From Dryococelus australis (Eukaryota > Arthropoda > Insecta > Phasmatodea > Phasmatidae), in NCBI GenBank assembly GCA_029891345.1, contig CM057000.1:132358163-132422162 (forward strand): 64,000 bases of DNA. Direction: 5' to 3'. Every line of letters begins with the position of its first letter. The stretch's first letter is position 1. The notes below the pieces were generated by a model. That model made no database searches, was not told where the DNA came from, and saw only the letters and a program-made list of their open reading frames with translations. Both the position numbers and the translations under genes were made by a program. Positions 34,876 to 45,500 of the stretch are shown here, one piece after another.

Positions 34876-36044
34876 TAGGGATGGGCCGATACCAGTTTTG
34901 ATGAGTACAGATAATTCCCAATACGTATTTGGAAATACTTTTTATTAAATTTAATTATTCAGTTTTGTGAACACTTAAGCACTTTGTAGTAGGTGTCTAC
35001 AGCATAGAAATGAAATACAACACTAATTTTAATAATAAATGATAAGACAATTTAACTGGGCAAATAAGTGACTTAACAGTCAGGGAAAAACTGTTACCAG
35101 ACCATACACAGCATTCATTACAAACTGAGTTCATTAAACTTTCAAAACTTCAGGCAATCTGATGCAGACTTGGATTTTAGATCTCAGAAATGCTATACAT
35201 AACCCCAACATGCATGTTTGTTTAAACCAACAACCTGAAGATGTCATTAAAAAAAACTTTTTGAAATCAATTTAATATTAAATATTCACTTGAAATTGAG
35301 CAAAAAAATTTTTTATTTATATTACTATTTTTGCTCAGTATTCCTTCGCTCAGCCAAGCTATACTCAATCCCTTGGTTAAAATGACAACTGATGTATTTG
35401 TGACAATTTTTGCCAGTTATTACTTGCAGAGTCTTATTCAGACCTGTAGCACACTAACCAAAACCGCAGCCGACACTTTCCAATAAGAACTAGGCCCATC
35501 AAAATCTAGTGTATGTGCTTTCACTTTCAATTTTCAATAACAGTGTCATATAATGTTTGATTCGTTTTCATTGCCGCCGAGTGCAGTAAACGCATAAGAA
35601 GAATAAGAATACAGGTTGCTTTCTCATTGTCTCCGACCTACGAATGCAGTAAAAACTCGTGCAGAATGTAAGTAATACTATCGATAGCATCAGTTGTTGA
35701 TTAACTGCATTGTTTTGCATTCATGTAGTATCTAAAAACGAATGATGCACACAATCTTTGGTGAATGTACCAACAGGAAATATGGTAAAGTGTAATAAAA
35801 AAAACGGGAACAAATCATTGAAAAACAATTCTTCCGAATATATTTTGGGTTTCAGATAGAATATCCGATTGATGGATGCAGTAAATTAATGCTTTGCGAG
35901 ATGTAGAATGCTGGGGTATTTAACATTGTGTTAAATAAATTAATGCTACTAATCGGTGAATAACAATCTGCAAATAATATTCAGATGCTGCTGATGCAGA
36001 TGGTCGTGGTATGGGCCAGTTAATCGGTATCGGGCCCATCCCTA
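34876..36044. mobile_element. Non-autonomous hAT-type element with perfect 8-bp TSD
   Basis: The TIRs begin TAGGGATGGGCCGATACC on the left. The right end is its inverse with one extra C (TAGGGATGGGCCCGATACC). The 8-base sequence CCGATAAC flanks both sides exactly (34868-34875 and 36045-36052). An 8-bp target duplication and a TAGGGATGGGC-type TIR are hallmarks of hAT transposons. The 1169-bp interior has no transposase. It contains the 237-bp repeat at 35411-35647. Confidence 0.9.
35411..35647 (-). repeat. 237-bp dispersed repeat, copy 2, nested in the hAT element
   Basis: This is the reverse complement of 25311-25547, nearly identical over its whole length. Sequence on either side in the hAT element does not match the flanks of copy 1. 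The repeat is therefore an independent unit that moved into, or out of, the hAT copy. Confidence 0.8.
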
Positions 36045-36164
36045 CCGATAACATTGCTCAGTACCACATGGTCTCCATCTCCGTGGTGCAACGTATCTCC
36101 AGGTCGTGAGAACTTGTTACTGGAATACTTGGACAGTATTTCTTTAAGTGCTTGTGAGGTTGTG

Positions 36165-36440
36165 TGGTTGCAGCCGGACAGGGCCCCACTGCATGGCCCC
36201 CATGCTCACCTGATGTCACACCACCTGACTTATGGCTGTGAAGCCATATCAAATCCATGGTGTATGCCACACCACTTGACACGAGGGATGAGCTCATGAC
36301 ATGGTAACAGAGAGCAATTTGACACCATCAGTGCCATGCCGGTTACCTTTGCAATGTGTGTGTGCCACATGTTTCCGCACTGCACTGTCTGTGTGGCCAA
36401 TGGTGGCTGACAATATGAACTGACACTGAGTCTTATGACT
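36165..36440 (+). pseudogene. Mariner/Tc1-type (DDE_3-like) transposase C-terminal relic
   Basis: The + strand reads GPTAWPPCSPDVTPPDLWL, a stop, then SHIKSMVYATPLDTRDELM. The SPD-x-TP-x-D-x-WL block with a following K-x-VYATP stretch is the region around the last catalytic acidic residue in Tc1/mariner-like transposases. A later frame shows a degraded ANGG-QYE end (about 36395-36420). Stops break the frame, and the N-terminal half is not evident. Confidence 0.7.
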
Positions 36441-36839
36441 TCTGCACAAATGTGTAAATAAATTGTCATTTCACTGCACTGCCTGTTGCCCAATTATTGT
36501 GGTTGCATACCCACCCGTGCAAATTGCCACTGCCATTGTGGATTAATTATGGACAATAGACAATTTGTTCCTCGATGAAATATGCTCCATTTGTGCTCAT
36601 CTACCCCACTCTGGTGTTTATTATCATTTTGTTCGATTACACCCGTTAAATTTTCAGAGTTCAATAAGCTGTCACAAGAATACCATGAGTGGTAATGCTT
36701 TCAGAGGGGCATATAAATAAACTCTGGTGTTTCCTATTAATTTCATAATACTTATACCACCCAACCTTCTATAAAAACATAAATTTTATTGCTTACTACT
36801 TTTTCTGTTTACATCCAAAAAATAATAAGCTGATCATAG

Positions 36840-37023
36840 TGTCGTGTATTGTGCAAAATACGTAGGTAGTTGCAGATTTAGCAGCAATGTGGTCCTCTGT
36901 TGACATTTGATATGTTGGTTGGCATACCATGTTTGTTTTCAAAAAACATTACAGAGATGTGAGATTAATGTATCGTGATTGAACTAAGAGTGTTACAGTA
37001 CAGTTCCGTGTTATTATTTAACA
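36840..37023 (+). repeat. 5' LTR of the Gypsy element
   Basis: It starts TGTCGTGTATTGTGCAAAAT and ends AACA, and is 184 bp long. It matches 41049 onward but lacks ~40 bp present in the 3' copy after CATGTTTGTTTT. Confidence 0.85.
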
Positions 37024-37086
37024 TCTGGCAACAAGGATGGCATCCTTTGTAAGTTTTCTTGACAGTCTGTAATCTGCAGCATCAAC

Positions 37087-37642
37087 ATGGCTAACCTCTT
37101 AGGCCACATCGCGGAATTTGATGTCTCGCAGCCTCAGGGATGGGATTCATACTCGGAACGCTTGGAATTATATTTCCAAGCAAATGATGTTACTGAGGCT
37201 GAGAAGAACGTGCGGTTTTTTCAGTGTTTGTGGTTCAAAAACATACTCAGTTGTTAGATCACTTGTGTCGCCTGCAAACCCAGCTACAAAAACATATGCG
37301 GAAATTATAAAACTGCTTAAGAACCATTTTGCCCCAATGCCATCTGAAATATATCAGAGGTTCAAGTTCCACCAACGACACTAACAAGTAATTGAAAGTA
37401 TTGCCGAGTATGTTGCTGAATTACGTCGCTTGGCTGAACACTGCAAATTCAACGATAGCCTTGACCTAACCTTACGGGACCGGTTCGTGTTTGGATTGAG
37501 TGACGAGTCAGTGCAAAGGAGATTACTATCAGAGGCTACAATGACATTTGCGCAAGCACAAGAAAAGGCCCTCGCTGCAGAAACTGCTCACCACAACACC
37601 AGGGAGATCAGGGGGGCCGCATCAGTGGTCAACACAAAGTAA
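37087..37642 (+). pseudogene. Gypsy gag pseudogene
   Basis: Gag starts at an ATG (37087, MANLLGHIAEFDVSQP). It continues with WDSYSERLELYFQAND. A frameshift near 37210 precedes VRSLVSPANPATKTYAEIIK and a RFKFH motif. A TAA at 37382-37384 interrupts the frame. It resumes as SIAEYVAELRRLAEHC, then LRDRFVFGLSDESVQRRLL and a coiled EKALAAE segment. The order matches the capsid region of Ty3/Gypsy Gag. Two lesions make it non-functional. Confidence 0.85.
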
Positions 37643-38324
37643 GCTAGGTGCCACCACGTGTTCGATCATTTCCGCGGGAACAGACCAGATTAGTTCCAGT
37701 AAGCCAAATCAGTCTAGACAAGGGTTTCAGTGTGCAGGCTGTGGTGGTCAACACAATAGATCTGCCTGTCGTTTTAAGAACACTGAATGTTTCTTCTGTA
37801 AACGAACAGGACGCATTGAGCAAGTTTGCAAGTCCAAAACCTCTCAAAATAACTCCAGGGTTAAGGTAAATTGTGTACAAGACTCACAAGCTGAGAAAAA
37901 GTCAGATGGCAACATGTCTGAAGCTAATGTTTACCTTCTGATGAAAATAGGAATGCCAGGGGCAAATGGCTATCCAGTTGAAATGGAAGTGGACACCGAG
38001 GCTGGGCTCTGGATAATGGATGAGCTTACCTTCCATAGGATTTTCCACCATCAGCTTCCCAAGCTCAGTAAGGCAACGTGTATATTACATGATTACAGTA
38101 AAAATGAAATTGACACGTTAGGTTCATGTAATACTGAAGTACAGTATGGTTCACAAAAATGCACCTTTCCATTGATTATTTCAAAGGGTCTGGGGCGATC
38201 TCTCTTAGGGAGAAATTGGATGGATGCCTTGAGTATAGAAGTAAAGGGTGTTTTAAGCATAAGCAATCTCTGTAAAGATATTATTGGTGTGTTTCCGGAA
38301 GTGTTTAGTAGAGAGCTGGGGTAG
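37643..38324 (+). pseudogene. Gypsy nucleocapsid knuckles and aspartic protease pseudogene
   Basis: In a third frame (open from 37548) there is a good CCHC knuckle, C-x2-C-x3-H-x4-C (CAGCGGQHNRSAC), at about 37735-37775. A second follows (ECFFCKRTGRIEQVC) in which the histidine is replaced by arginine. The protease follows: the active-site DTG box reads DTE (VEMEVDTEAG, about 37978-38010). The second conserved block LLGRNWMD is present at about 38205-38225. The loss of the knuckle His and of the DTG Gly argues that the protein is dead even where the frame is open. Confidence 0.85.
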
Positions 38325-39500
38325 TACAGCTTTTCCTGCTAAAACCTCACAGTCCCATTTACCCTTCTTCCTAAGGTAGAAAAGGAACTGGAGAGACTGG
38401 TTCGTCAAGGGGTGTATACACGAGTTAAGTATGCTGATTTGGTGACACCAATATGTCAAATGGAGATGTCAGGATCTGAGGAGACTATAAGATCACCTTG
38501 AATAAGGCTTTGAAACAAGATTTGTACCCTGTTCCACCTATCGGGCAACTGCTAACAAAACTGAATTGTGGAATAATGTTTGCTAAGATTGATCTTGCAC
38601 AAGCATTCCAACAGCTCCATGTGGATGAAGAGGCAGCCAAAGCTCAAACAATAACCACACAGTAGTCTTCCAACACTTTATGGAAGATTTGTTCGCTGGA
38701 CTAGATGGTGTTGTCCCATATTTTGATGATGTGCTTGTACAAGGATCATCAGTTCAGGATCTTCGAAACAAGGTGTGGCAGGTTCTACAACGTTTTAAAG
38801 ATGCTGGCATCCACGTAAATGCAGAGAAATAAAATTTTGGTGTCGGAAGTGACATTCCTGGGCTTTGTAGTTGACCAAAATGGTATCCGACCTACGCAGT
38901 GCCATTCATGAAGCAGCTACACCTTCTAACAAAGAAGAACTACATACCTACTTAGGACTTTTCAACTTCTATTATACCTTTTTGAAAGATAAGGCAGGGA
39001 TAGTAGAATCCTTGAATAACCTTTTACGGAACTCTGTGAGATGGGAGTGAATGCAGCTTAATGATGCATCTTTTACTGCCACCAAGCACCTCCTTACATC
39101 TGAATCTCTGCTAGCACATTACAACTCAGAATTACAGCTGATCTTGACGTGCGATGCTTCTCAGTTTGCGGTAAGTGCTGTATTGAGTCAGATCAATAAA
39201 CAAGGTGATGAAGATCCCATTTCGTTTTTTTCCCGTTCAATGACCAACACTGAGCGCAAATATGCTCACATAGATAAGGAAACATTGAATATTATTGCCA
39301 GGGTGAAGAAATTTCACAATTTTCTCTATGGTAGGAAGTTTGAGATTCGCATCTTATTACAACGGATGCTGCGTTATATCATACTCAGTGGGTATGATTT
39401 TGAATTGTGTTATCAGCCAGGCACCAGTATTGCGAATGTGGATGGACTTAGCCATCTTCCCCATCCCAAGCCTGACACAGAGGTTCCATTTCCAATGTAA
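38325..39500 (+). pseudogene. Gypsy reverse transcriptase and RNase H pseudogene
   Basis: RT begins with LPKVEKELERLVRQG and shows AKIDLAQAFQQLHV, FMEDLFAGLDGV and the intact catalytic block PYFDDVLVQ (about 38715-38742). About 20 residues before FMEDL are deleted at the 'cacacag' near 38660. The thumb has LGLFNFYYTFL. RNase H (39051-39500) has the first acidic residue in TCDASQF and the second in KETL. The segment with the third Asp (normally DHKPL) is deleted between KFEIR and RMLRYIILSGYDFELCYQPG. Many stops occur in the RT part. Confidence 0.85.
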
Positions 39501-40612
39501 GTCCTCCTCCTTGAAGCATTAGATGCACCCCCATTGACAGCTCGACAAATTGCAGAATTCATTAGAGCAGATACTGTCCCATCAAGGGTTTGCACATGGG
39601 TACTTGGGTTGGCCAAAGGGAAACCAATGAGAGGAGTAGGTTCCATTTGTCAGAAGACAGCATTAATTGACTGTCCACAGAGGATGTCTTTTGTGGAGTA
39701 CACGCGTCGTCATTCCACTGGAGGGCCAGGTCTTTATACTGCAGACCCTACATGCTAGTCACCAAGGAATAGTCCAGACAAAGGCTTTGGCTCTTAGTTA
39801 TGTCTGGTGGCCTGGCCTAAATAAGGATGTAGAACAGATTGTCCAACAGTGCGAGATTTGTCAGGCAATATGTCACGCGCCATCAAAAGCACCAAACCAC
39901 CCTTGGGAGTGCACAAAGCAGCCTTGGTCACGCCTCCATGTGGATTTTGCAGGCCCAGTCCAGAGGCAGGTGTTTCTTGTGGTGATTGACTCATATTCTA
40001 CGTGGCTTGAAGATCTACTGATGCTGGAAGTGTAAGTAGATCATTACGTGCCCTGTTTGCTACACACTGTCCCCTGGATGTAATAGTCCGTGACAATGGC
40101 ACAGCTTTCACATTAATGGCGTTTAGAACATTTGCTAGCAACAACGGTATTCGTTTGGTCACAGTAGCACCATACCATTCTTCCTCAAACGGGCAGGTTG
40201 AGTGGATGGTCCAAACTACAAAAGAGATGCTCTCGAGAATCAAGGGAAGTGATTTAGCCCAGAAGATAGCCAGGCTGCTTCTAACACAACACCTAACCCC
40301 AAATGCAATAACAGGATCCAGTCCGGCAGAACTACACAGCGGAAGACACCTGTGGACATGTCTCGACAGAGTCCATCCCAACTTCTCGCATGAGATGATG
40401 GATTGGCAGGAGAGCAAGGGAATACAGACAGCACCACGAAGTTTTGCACTGCAGAATCCGGTATATGCTCGAAATTGGGGACGTGGACAAAAATGGTAGA
40501 AGCACTCATTGGACAGGCCCAGTATCATACGTCTTTACAAGTGGAGCTTCAAGACTTCGACGACACATTGATCAGCTACGTGTAAGATATTCATCTGCTG
40601 CAGAAACCATCA
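39501..40612 (+). pseudogene. Gypsy integrase pseudogene
   Basis: After a TAA (39498-39500) the frame goes on through the connection region. It then shifts near 39725 into the zinc domain LHASHQGIVQTKAL, SYVWWPGLNKDVE, CEICQ, where both His and both Cys are present. The core has LHVDFAGP, VRDNGTAF (after another shift) and NGQVEWMVQT. The D, D and E catalytic residues are therefore all readable, though in separate frames. The C-terminus (NPVYARN, then EALIGQAQYH) resembles the GPY/F region. Confidence 0.85.
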
Positions 40613-40924
40613 ATGTCTCCCTGTAATCCACTGGGAAGTGATGTTGGCGTGTCTCCAGGTGTCCAAGTTTCTCCGCAAGCCAAGGATTCTCCAGAAGCAC
40701 CAGTAAGTGGGCAGAATGTTGTTAGAATCTTTCCAGATGCCGGTGTTTCCCCGGAAGCACCAACGAGGTTGCAAAGTCAATCCTCATGTTCGCGTTGGGC
40801 TGCAGAAGATCCGGTGCAAGACCAATCACTACCAAACCCCAATGAGGCAGATATCAAGGGTTTCAGCCCACCTCGAAATCTACTGGTCCAGGATGTGCCA
40901 CATGACAAACTGAATGGCAGGTAG
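40613..40924 (+). pseudogene. Gypsy pol C-terminal tail
   Basis: This 103-codon open frame is Pro/Ser/Val-rich with a repeated GVSPxAP-like motif (four or five imperfect copies) and no known domain. Its place between integrase and the purine tract suggests the low-complexity C-terminal tail of the polyprotein rather than a separate gene. Confidence 0.5.
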
Positions 40925-41048
40925 CATAGGCAGTCTGTTTAACCAGCATGGGCAAAGAACTTTGTGATGTAGTGGTGGGGTATTGTGTACTGAGCAAATA
41001 CAAATTTAAATTGTAATGTGGGTCAGGTTTTGATGTAAAGGGAAGTAG

Positions 41049-41255
41049 TGTCGTGTATTGTGCAAAATAGGTAGTTACAGAGTTGGCAGCAGTATGGTCC
41101 ACTGTTAAGACAGTTGATATGTCGGGTGGCATGCCATGTTTGTTTTGTTTTCCGTAACATAAAACGAGCTCGAGTATGTTTTGGAAAAACAGTACAGAGA
41201 TGCGAGATTAATGCTTCATGATTTAATTAAGTGTGTCACAGTACAGTTTTTTTAC
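41049..41255 (+). repeat. 3' LTR of the Gypsy element
   Basis: It starts TGTCGTGTATTGTGCAAAAT directly after the purine tract. It matches the 5' LTR to about ACAGTACAGTT (41249). The final ~15 bases cannot be matched, so the end is approximate. Confidence 0.8.
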
Positions 41256-41811
41256 GCTAAAAATACTTTCAATAAAGTAAGTACATGTTATGATTACATC
41301 ATGGTTAAAAAGCATCACTGATTGGCCAGTAAAATTGTGAACGTAAGTGGAAAGTTATTGAGTGACATTGAGTTTAGCTGGAATGTTTTCTGGCTGTACA
41401 AACCAAGCGTGCAGCACTGTTTAGCTTCTTGCTTGTGTACAGATACTGTATGTGCATGGATCAGGCGTGGATAGGGGCAATATTTCAGTGTTTCCTTGCA
41501 GCTCTTGCCAGTGCAAAGGACTGAATAATTTAAAGCCGTGCACAACCGCATTTAGAGCACTGACCCGGTGTACAAGAGACTAAAAACCTTCAAATAATTA
41601 TATGTGGCAAAAAATTTGAGCTCTAATCTTCTAATATTGCACTGTTATACTCTGTTTCATTTAACTTCAATAAAATTTGACAGGCATTGTGACCATCCTA
41701 CACAGCATGTAAACAGTAAACGCCCCCATTTCCAAAGTACTGTGCCCGCTGGTGTTTGTTGCAGGATGCATGTTATTATGTTGGCACTCTTGCGATAATT
41801 GTAAAAGAAAA
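41256..41811. other. No gene identified
   Basis: Short stretch of ordinary AT-rich sequence between the Gypsy element and a MITE. Confidence 0.3.
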
Positions 41812-42516
41812 TACCGTATTTCAGCGTGCATGTGCCTAACATTTTTACAAGAAAAATTACTCCAAAAAGTTAGGTGTGGCTTATATACAAGATATTGGCA
41901 TTGAAAATTTTTTCCCCCATAATATATTTAGAAATTTGTCAACAGACAGTACATTTTAATGTTTTAACTTAAAGGAAGGAAGGGAAGAGGAAGAAGAGGA
42001 TGGACAGAGAGAGAGAGAGAGAGAAAGAAAAAAATAACCTGGTTCCACTTGTGCAATTATTTGTTCAATCGCATCCCGGACGTATAAAACGTAAACATGT
42101 TAGAGCTCAGCCATAAATGAGAAAATAATTTCTCTGCTGCACTAGAGAAAGATTTCTTAGGTAGTTCGCACGCCTGCTGTGGCAGTACAAATGCACATTG
42201 ATACGCCATTTTGTGTAACATGTTGCAGTGGTTTTGCTTTCTCAAGTCACGTTACCATCTGTGGAATAGTAATTACGCTATGTATATTTGTAAACATTGT
42301 AAAATAATAATTAATTTTCTGTCACAAATGTTTTGTAGGGGAGAAATTAAGTCTGAATTTATTATGTTTGTACGGATTCGTAACTTAAAAACATTTACAG
42401 GAATACAAGAATTCAGTGCAGCCTATACTTGAAATATTAACTATACCAAATTTTTCATCAAAAACTTTTGGTGCGGTCTATACATGCACACGGAATATAC
42501 GCTCCAAAATACGGTA
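41812..42516. mobile_element. MITE-like element with TACCGTATTT termini
   Basis: The left end reads TACCGTATTTCAGCGTGCAT. The reverse complement of the right end reads TACCGTATTTTGGAGCGTAT. Both contain a GTGCATGT-like block further in. The ~705-bp interior includes an AG-rich microsatellite (about 41970-42040) and no transposase. Such TACCGTATTT ends are common in animal DNA elements. I do not assign a superfamily. Confidence 0.5.
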
Positions 42517-45500
42517 GTACTCAGAATAAAAAATTATAATGTGAAAAATTAATGATAATTACAACATTTATGGTTAAAATTATACTAAGACATATATGTA
42601 GTTTTTCTGTGTTGTAGAGCAAGGGCTTTAAATATATTTAGAAATATTTTGGTAGAGCATGTGAACTTCACGGTTATGTAAAAGGATTCCACCAATCTCT
42701 GTTGTGTCTATGGTCTCCACCCGTGCATTAGAAAGCCGTTTTTGCCATTGTGCTCTCTTCCGTCATAATTTATTAATATGCAAGAAATCCTTGCTGGTGA
42801 TGTCGGAATATTATATTTGCAGTTAATTAATTTTGTATTTAAATATTTCAGTAACTATAGTTCGTCGTAGGTGCCTTTTTAGAACAGTCTCCTCACTGAA
42901 ATGAAATATCGACACGTCTCTGCCACTTTGTAAAATGGTTTTTTGTGTGCTGTGGTCCGCCATTTTCTGTGACCATCCCAAGCGCGAGCAAAAATTTATT
43001 TTTGTTGTGAAGTGTGAATTTGTTGGTGTCAAGAAATAGGTTGTGTTTTTTTTAATTGCATAAGTCAGCAAGTAAATTATTTTGTATCAGTAGCCGACAC
43101 ATGATTAATTATCCAAAGTTCGGTACGTGTTTAGGAATTCCGAAGTGTTTTTGTGTTTTTTGTAAATAATGTTTTCTTAAATCGTTGTTAGAATAATGTA
43201 TTTGGACTTTTATTTGATTGAAACTCTAACAATTTTTACATAGAAGTTAAATTTGCTTAACATGTTTACAATGTGCATTTTGCACATAACAGTGATGTAT
43301 TTATTACGTTTTGTTCTTGTTGGAGGTTTTCAAATGTAGGTTGCTTAAATAAGCACCCTTTTAGTGTAGTTCATTATATGATAAATGTAATGATATTTAT
43401 TTGTTGAGCATTCTTCACATTGGTGCAAACAGCGACACATTTATCGCATTTAGTTCTTTCGATGAAGTTAAAACTTTTCTTGAGTTATAGTATACTGATT
43501 GCTATTCCTGTACAACAAAATTTTCCAATGCATCATCAAAACAATGCAAGTTCCAAGTGCCACTCTCTTATAAGAAGAACAAAAAAAAATCAAGTCTCCC
43601 GAAAGATGTAAAACTATAGTTCCCTACCTTATTAATAAAATAAATCAGAACCATAACTAGTATATTATGTGATCATAACAAAAATAAAACAGTTGGGAAT
43701 GGCGGCCAGCTATAGTAGCCTAATTACTGGACAGAAGTTGTCAGTCTTTCAATGCTCGCCATGAGATTCGTAGTTTGTTTACAAAGATTGGTTTCTTCAC
43801 CGACAGAACAGCCGTGGTGGAGAGATACATTGTGGCCTCACTTCTTTCCAGAACATCAAAATTTATTGAAGTTAATGAAACAGAGTACAGTAAAATCCTT
43901 CTATTACGACCGTGAAAAGTTTGTGTCGAAAATTAGAGGCATGTCTAAAAATAGATACAGTAATCCCTCGCCAACTGCGGTATCTTGCACCGTTGTTTCA
44001 GTTATGCGCGGATTTGTTTTGTAGACTTTACTCCAACCACGGTACAAGTTTCTTTTATCCACAGTTTTCAGTCTATGGGAAACTAGCCTTTACTGATGTT
44101 AGTGGTCATGCATTTCTCAAGCTGCCGTCATAGGCTTTGACATTTGTTGTCCCAAGCAGCGGGGTAAAGAGCAATAAATTATTGCATGCCAGAAGGGGAC
44201 ACTGGTATTGTCCATTGAAATTGGGGGAGGGGGGAGCTTCAGGCCTGGCAGGTGAGGATTTTTTATTCTAGTTACATGCCGCCGCCTCTGCTTTACCCTC
44301 CATGTCTTTTTTTGCAGCAGCACATTACAGACTAGTTTCTTAATCAATATATGTATCACTTCAAATTTAATTCAGTGTCCCCTTTTTAATGATTTTTTTT
44401 TTAAGTTTATGTGCGCCCATGCCTATGTAATATGCTAATTTTTTTTGGTGGGCATTTGTTTTTTTCTTGTGAAGTCAATTTTTGGTGTATGGTGAATAAA
44501 GGCACGTAAGTGTAGCAAATAAAATGTGTTCTTATATTACCATATTTTGGCAAGCAAGGCCATGTGCGTGTATGGGTCACGTCAGAAGTTTTTGATGAAA
44601 AATTCGGGATAATTAATATTTCAAGTAGACTGCACTAAAATTTTATATTCCCGTAAACATTGCCGGGCCTCATCATGCCAGTGCAGAGGCCAACACACTG
44701 CCTACATTTTGTAAAAATTCAACACATTGACGTGAATAGCATCTATCAGCATGTTTTATCAATACCGGGCTGCTGTTATGAAGCGAACCGGCCCTGTAAC
44801 GGTGGCACTGGTGGCAGCCGGCTGGCCCCCACCTGCCAGAATAATCTTATAGTGGGCGGCTGGCTGCTGTCCGCCAGCTTGTAGCGACCGACAGCTGCCT
44901 AGCCCCGAGGATCTAGGACCATTCGACAGATGCGAGTCGCCACATCCGGACGTGCAGCAAAGGATCTAGGCGCTTACCCAGCTATGTGTGCACGGCAATG
45001 TATTCACTGCTAGTCCCAGCACATGAGTGATCCAATGTATCTTCATATATATTATCAACAAATAAAGTTCTGTGTTTTGCTTCAAACATAAGGCATCTCC
45101 AACAGTGTTAAGTTATATTTTAACAATACATGTCTAATCTTTTCACATACTTTCAATGGCCATGTTATACGCCTTTTTTTTTTACGGCAAGGGGTGGTCC
45201 GATTTGCCTTTCTTGGATATCAAATTAATCAGGAGATGTCCAGCTATAAAAATATACATGCGTATTATATTTAATTTAAAAAGTGTTTTTTTTTTTATGT
45301 GCTAGAGAAAATTGAACATGAACTTCATGCAAAAAATGGCAAGTTTGGGGGTATAGGGGTTATGGGTGGGTCAAAATCAGCCCAAAATTTTCCCATAGCC
45401 CCCCCCCCCCCCTTCCAGTCCACTATTAAGCCCCTATTCTTGGGAACCGTGAGGGGTCATAATAGAGAGGCTCTACTATATAAAGGAAAATAGCATTAAT

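Larger units (their letters stand above)
36840..41255 (+). mobile_element. Near full-length, inactive Gypsy LTR retrotransposon
   Basis: The order is 5' LTR, a TCTGGCAACAAGGATGG junction like the primer-site region of many insect Gypsy elements, gag, protease, RT, RNase H and integrase. A purine tract (AAAGGGAAG, about 41037-41045) follows, then the 3' LTR. No env-like gene is visible. Stops, frameshifts and deletions hit every domain. The two LTRs differ by many substitutions and a ~40-bp indel, so the insertion is old. The target duplication could not be read because the 3' LTR end is degraded. Confidence 0.9.

Noticed and set aside
39998-40528. 176-codon - strand ORF
   Set aside because: Antisense shadow of the Gypsy integrase, whose catalytic motifs are readable on the + strand.
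40613-40924. An env or accessory gene of the Gypsy element
   Set aside because: No signal peptide, membrane segment or Cys pattern; a low-complexity repeat better explained as the pol C-terminal tail.
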